A stretch of DNA of 5,980 nucleotides. Origin: Actinomycetes bacterium (lineage in GTDB: Bacteria > Actinomycetota > Actinomycetes > Propionibacteriales > Nocardioidaceae). Shown here piece by piece: positions 4,036 through 5,980 of the stretch. The notes below the pieces were generated by a model. That model ran no database searches, was not told where the DNA came from, and saw nothing but the letters and a program-made list of their open reading frames with translations. The position numbers were made by a program, and so were the translations under genes. Within the stretch, counting starts at the first letter, position 1. The number at the start of each line of letters is the position of its first letter. The stretch lies in contig JAHEXN010000217.1 of the NCBI GenBank assembly GCA_023252095.1, positions 1 through 5,980 on the forward strand. Direction: 5' to 3'.

Positions 4036-5980
4036 ATGGCCACCCTGCTCTATCGACTCGGCAAGACCGCCTACCGGCGCTGGCCGATCTTCCTCGCCGC
4101 GTGGGTCTTCGCCCTCGTGGCCCTCGGCGCCGGCGCCGGACTGCTGTCCAAGCCGATGTCCGACACCTTCTCGATCCCCGGCGTGGAGTCCGTCGAGACC
4201 GCCGAGCTCCAGCAGGACCTGTTCCCCGACTCCGCCGCGGTCGACGCGCCCTCGGCCACGATCGTGGTGGCCGCGCCGGAGGGCAGCACCCTCTCCGACG
4301 AGCCGTACGCGGACGCGGTCTCCACGTTGGTCACCGACCTCGACTCGCTCGACACCGTCGGGAAGGGCGTCGTCGGCCCCGTGGAGGGGGCGGCCGGGCT
4401 CGAGGCGCAGGTCACGGCCAGCATCGACGAGGCCGAGTCCACGGCTGCCGCCGCGGGGCAGCCGTTCGACCGGGATGCCGCGCTCGCGGCCGCCGAGGCA
4501 CAGGTCGCGTCCGCGACGCCGCTCTCGGACGACGGCCGAATCGGCACGATCTCCTTCACCTTCGACGAGCCCTCGCAGCTCGAGGTGACGCCGAAGATGC
4601 AGGACGAGGTCCTCGACCTGATGGACACCGCCCGTGACTCCGGACTGACCGTCGAGGTGTCCGGCGTCGGGATGCAGGTCGTGGAGCAGGGCGGCGCGTC
4701 CGCCGAGCTCATCGGCATCGGGCTCGCCATCGTGGTCCTGGCGCTGACCTTCGGCTCTCTCGTGGCCGCCGGCATGCCGATCCTGACGGCCTTGGTCGGC
4801 GTCGGTGTCGGCGTCATGGGCATCACCGCGATGACGGCTGTCATCGAGGTCCCCTCGACGACCACGGCCCTGGCGGTGATGCTGGGCCTCGCGGTCGGGA
4901 TCGACTACGCCCTGTTCATCCTCGCCCGTTTCCGCGGGGAGCTGGACCACACCGACGACCGCGAGGAGGCCATGGGCGTCGCCGTCGGCACCGCCGGCTC
5001 GGCCGTCGTGTTCGCTGGTCTGACCGTCATCATCGCGCTCGTGGCCCTCAGCGTTGTTGGCATCTCGTTCCTGACGGCGATGGGCATCGGCGCGGCGGTC
5101 ACGGTCGCGGTCGCGGTGCTCGTGGCGCTGACACTCCTGCCGGCCATCCTCGGGATGCTGAAGTCGAAGGCGTTCGGTGGCACGTTCCGCCGCTACCGTC
5201 CCACCCGCGAGGCCGACGGCAAGATCGTCAACGTCGGCGTCCGCTGGGCCCGCACCGTGGGCAAGGCGCCGATCGTCGCGGTGCTCGTCGTGGTGGCGGG
5301 GCTCGGGGCCCTCGCGTTCCCGATCCAGGACATGCGCCTGGCGCTCCCGACCGACAGCACCGCCGCGGAGGGCACCACGCAGCGCGAGGCCTCCGACCTC
5401 GTCACCGACGCGTTCGGCCCAGGTCGCCTCTCGCCCATGCTCATCGTGGTCGACGCGCGCGACGTGTCCTCGCCGGAGAAGCAGCAGGCTGCCTACCAGG
5501 ACGTCGCGGCATGGGCGGCCGGCCAGGACGACGTGACCAACGCGATGGTCGCCACGAGCAACGAGAACGGCGCGATGATCCTCGTCGAGCCCTCCTCGGG
5601 CGCGGAGGACACCGCGACGGAGGACCTCCTCCAGTCGCTGCGTGACGGCGAGGCCCAGATCGAGTCAGAGACGGGCACGACCGTCGGCGTCACGGGCATG
5701 ACCGCGATCCAGACCGACGTGTCGGAGAAGCTCGCCGATGCGCTGCCGATCTACCTCGCGATCGTGATCGGCCTGGCGTTCCTGCTGCTCATGATCGTGT
5801 TCCGCTCGATCCTCGTGCCGCTGACCGCGACGCTCGGCTTCCTGCTGTCGATCATGGCGACCCTGGGTGCCACGGTGGCGTTGTTCCAGGAAGGCATGTT
5901 CGGGCTGTTCCCGGGCCAGCCGATCGTGAGCTTCATCCCGATCTTCCTGGTCGGCGTGGTGTTCGGCCTGGCGATGGACT
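4036..5980 (+). CDS. MMPL/RND-family membrane transporter, truncated by window end
   Basis: The first 648 residues of an MMPL-type (YdfJ-like, RND superfamily) exporter; the frame is open at the window edge, and such proteins are usually about 700-750 residues. Topology follows the family: TM1 about 17-38, an extracytoplasmic loop about 39-222, TM2-TM6 about 224-372, a short cytoplasmic stretch, TM7 about 411-431, a second extracytoplasmic loop to about 568, then TM8 (571-591), TM9 (594-616) and the start of TM10. The proton-relay pair is present in the first half (D290-Y291 in G-L-A-V-G-I-D-Y). The matching second pair begins at D648 in F-G-L-A-M-D, and the next base is T, consistent with tyrosine. 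The large C-terminal domain of mycobacterial MmpL3 is not visible. The substrate is unknown; family members export lipids or drugs. The TetR upstream suggests inducible expression. ATG 4036 is supported by AGGAG at 4022-4026. Confidence 0.93.
   Translation, partial: MATLLYRLGKTAYRRWPIFLAAWVFALVALGAGAGLLSKPMSDTFSIPGVESVETAELQQDLFPDSAAVDAPSATIVVAAPEGSTLSDEPYADAVSTLVTDLDSLDTVGKGVVGPVEGAAGLEAQVTASIDEAESTAAAAGQPFDRDAALAAAEAQVASATPLSDDGRIGTISFTFDEPSQLEVTPKMQDEVLDLMDTARDSGLTVEVSGVGMQVVEQGGASAELIGIGLAIVVLALTFGSLVAAGMPILTALVGVGVGVMGITAMTAVIEVPSTTTALAVMLGLAVGIDYALFILARFRGELDHTDDREEAMGVAVGTAGSAVVFAGLTVIIALVALSVVGISFLTAMGIGAAVTVAVAVLVALTLLPAILGMLKSKAFGGTFRRYRPTREADGKIVNVGVRWARTVGKAPIVAVLVVVAGLGALAFPIQDMRLALPTDSTAAEGTTQREASDLVTDAFGPGRLSPMLIVVDARDVSSPEKQQAAYQDVAAWAAGQDDVTNAMVATSNENGAMILVEPSSGAEDTATEDLLQSLRDGEAQIESETGTTVGVTGMTAIQTDVSEKLADALPIYLAIVIGLAFLLLMIVFRSILVPLTATLGFLLSIMATLGATVALFQEGMFGLFPGQPIVSFIPIFLVGVVFGLAMD

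Noticed and set aside
4000..4950. Long open frame on the - strand (316 codons) opposite the MMPL gene
   Set aside because: Its translation is Gly/Arg/Asp/His-rich with no domain, and it lies antisense to a clear multi-membrane-segment protein; a by-product of high GC in the complementary frame.
1..5980. CRISPR array, tRNA/rRNA gene, insertion sequence or attachment site
   Set aside because: No spaced direct-repeat array, no cloverleaf-type sequence, no transposase or integrase frame and no long terminal repeats were found on reading both strands.

Overview
The window is very GC-rich, with strong G/C preference at third codon positions. Together with an ECF42-type sigma factor beside a DGPF protein, a TetR/MMPL pair and apparently leaderless starts, this points to a chromosomal segment of a high-GC actinobacterium (Nocardioides/Aeromicrobium/Cellulomonas-like). 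The genus is a guess from gene style, not a match. No RNA gene, CRISPR array, insertion sequence or phage gene was seen.

Layout. Positions 1-155 hold the end or edge of an unseen neighbour plus a promoter region with a perfect 15-bp TetR-style palindrome (125-139). A forward gene at 156-1649 encodes an ABC1/UbiB-like atypical kinase. It converges, with a 6-nt gap, on a reverse-strand two-gene operon (3217 down to 1656). That operon encodes a DGPF (YCII-related) protein followed, with a TGATG overlap, by an ECF42 sigma factor carrying the large C-terminal TPR-like extension. The divergent intergenic region 3218-3386 is dense with signals: a TGTCGA-N17-CGAC promoter matching the reported ECF42 consensus, a 10-bp-arm dyad abutting its -35, and, on the other side, two tandem 25-bp operators with a 27-bp period. 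Forward from there lie a TetR repressor (3387-3971) and an MMPL/RND-type exporter (4036 to the window end, truncated).

How the parts fit. The DGPF-ECF42 pair looks like a self-contained, autoregulated module with no anti-sigma factor gene; the sigma factor's own C-terminal extension probably controls its activity. The tetR-mmpL pair looks like a ligand-induced efflux or lipid-export operon in which TetR binds the tandem sites over its own start and releases them when its ligand appears. The two systems share one 169-bp intergenic region, so cross-talk is possible but unproven. The ABC1 kinase is a separate unit. It has glycine at the A-rich-loop position where, in human COQ8A, an Ala-to-Gly change (A339G) was reported to switch nucleotide preference.

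The gene families here are known. The less ordinary content is in the intergenic architecture and the variant ABC1 loop. I do not see a wholly new system.
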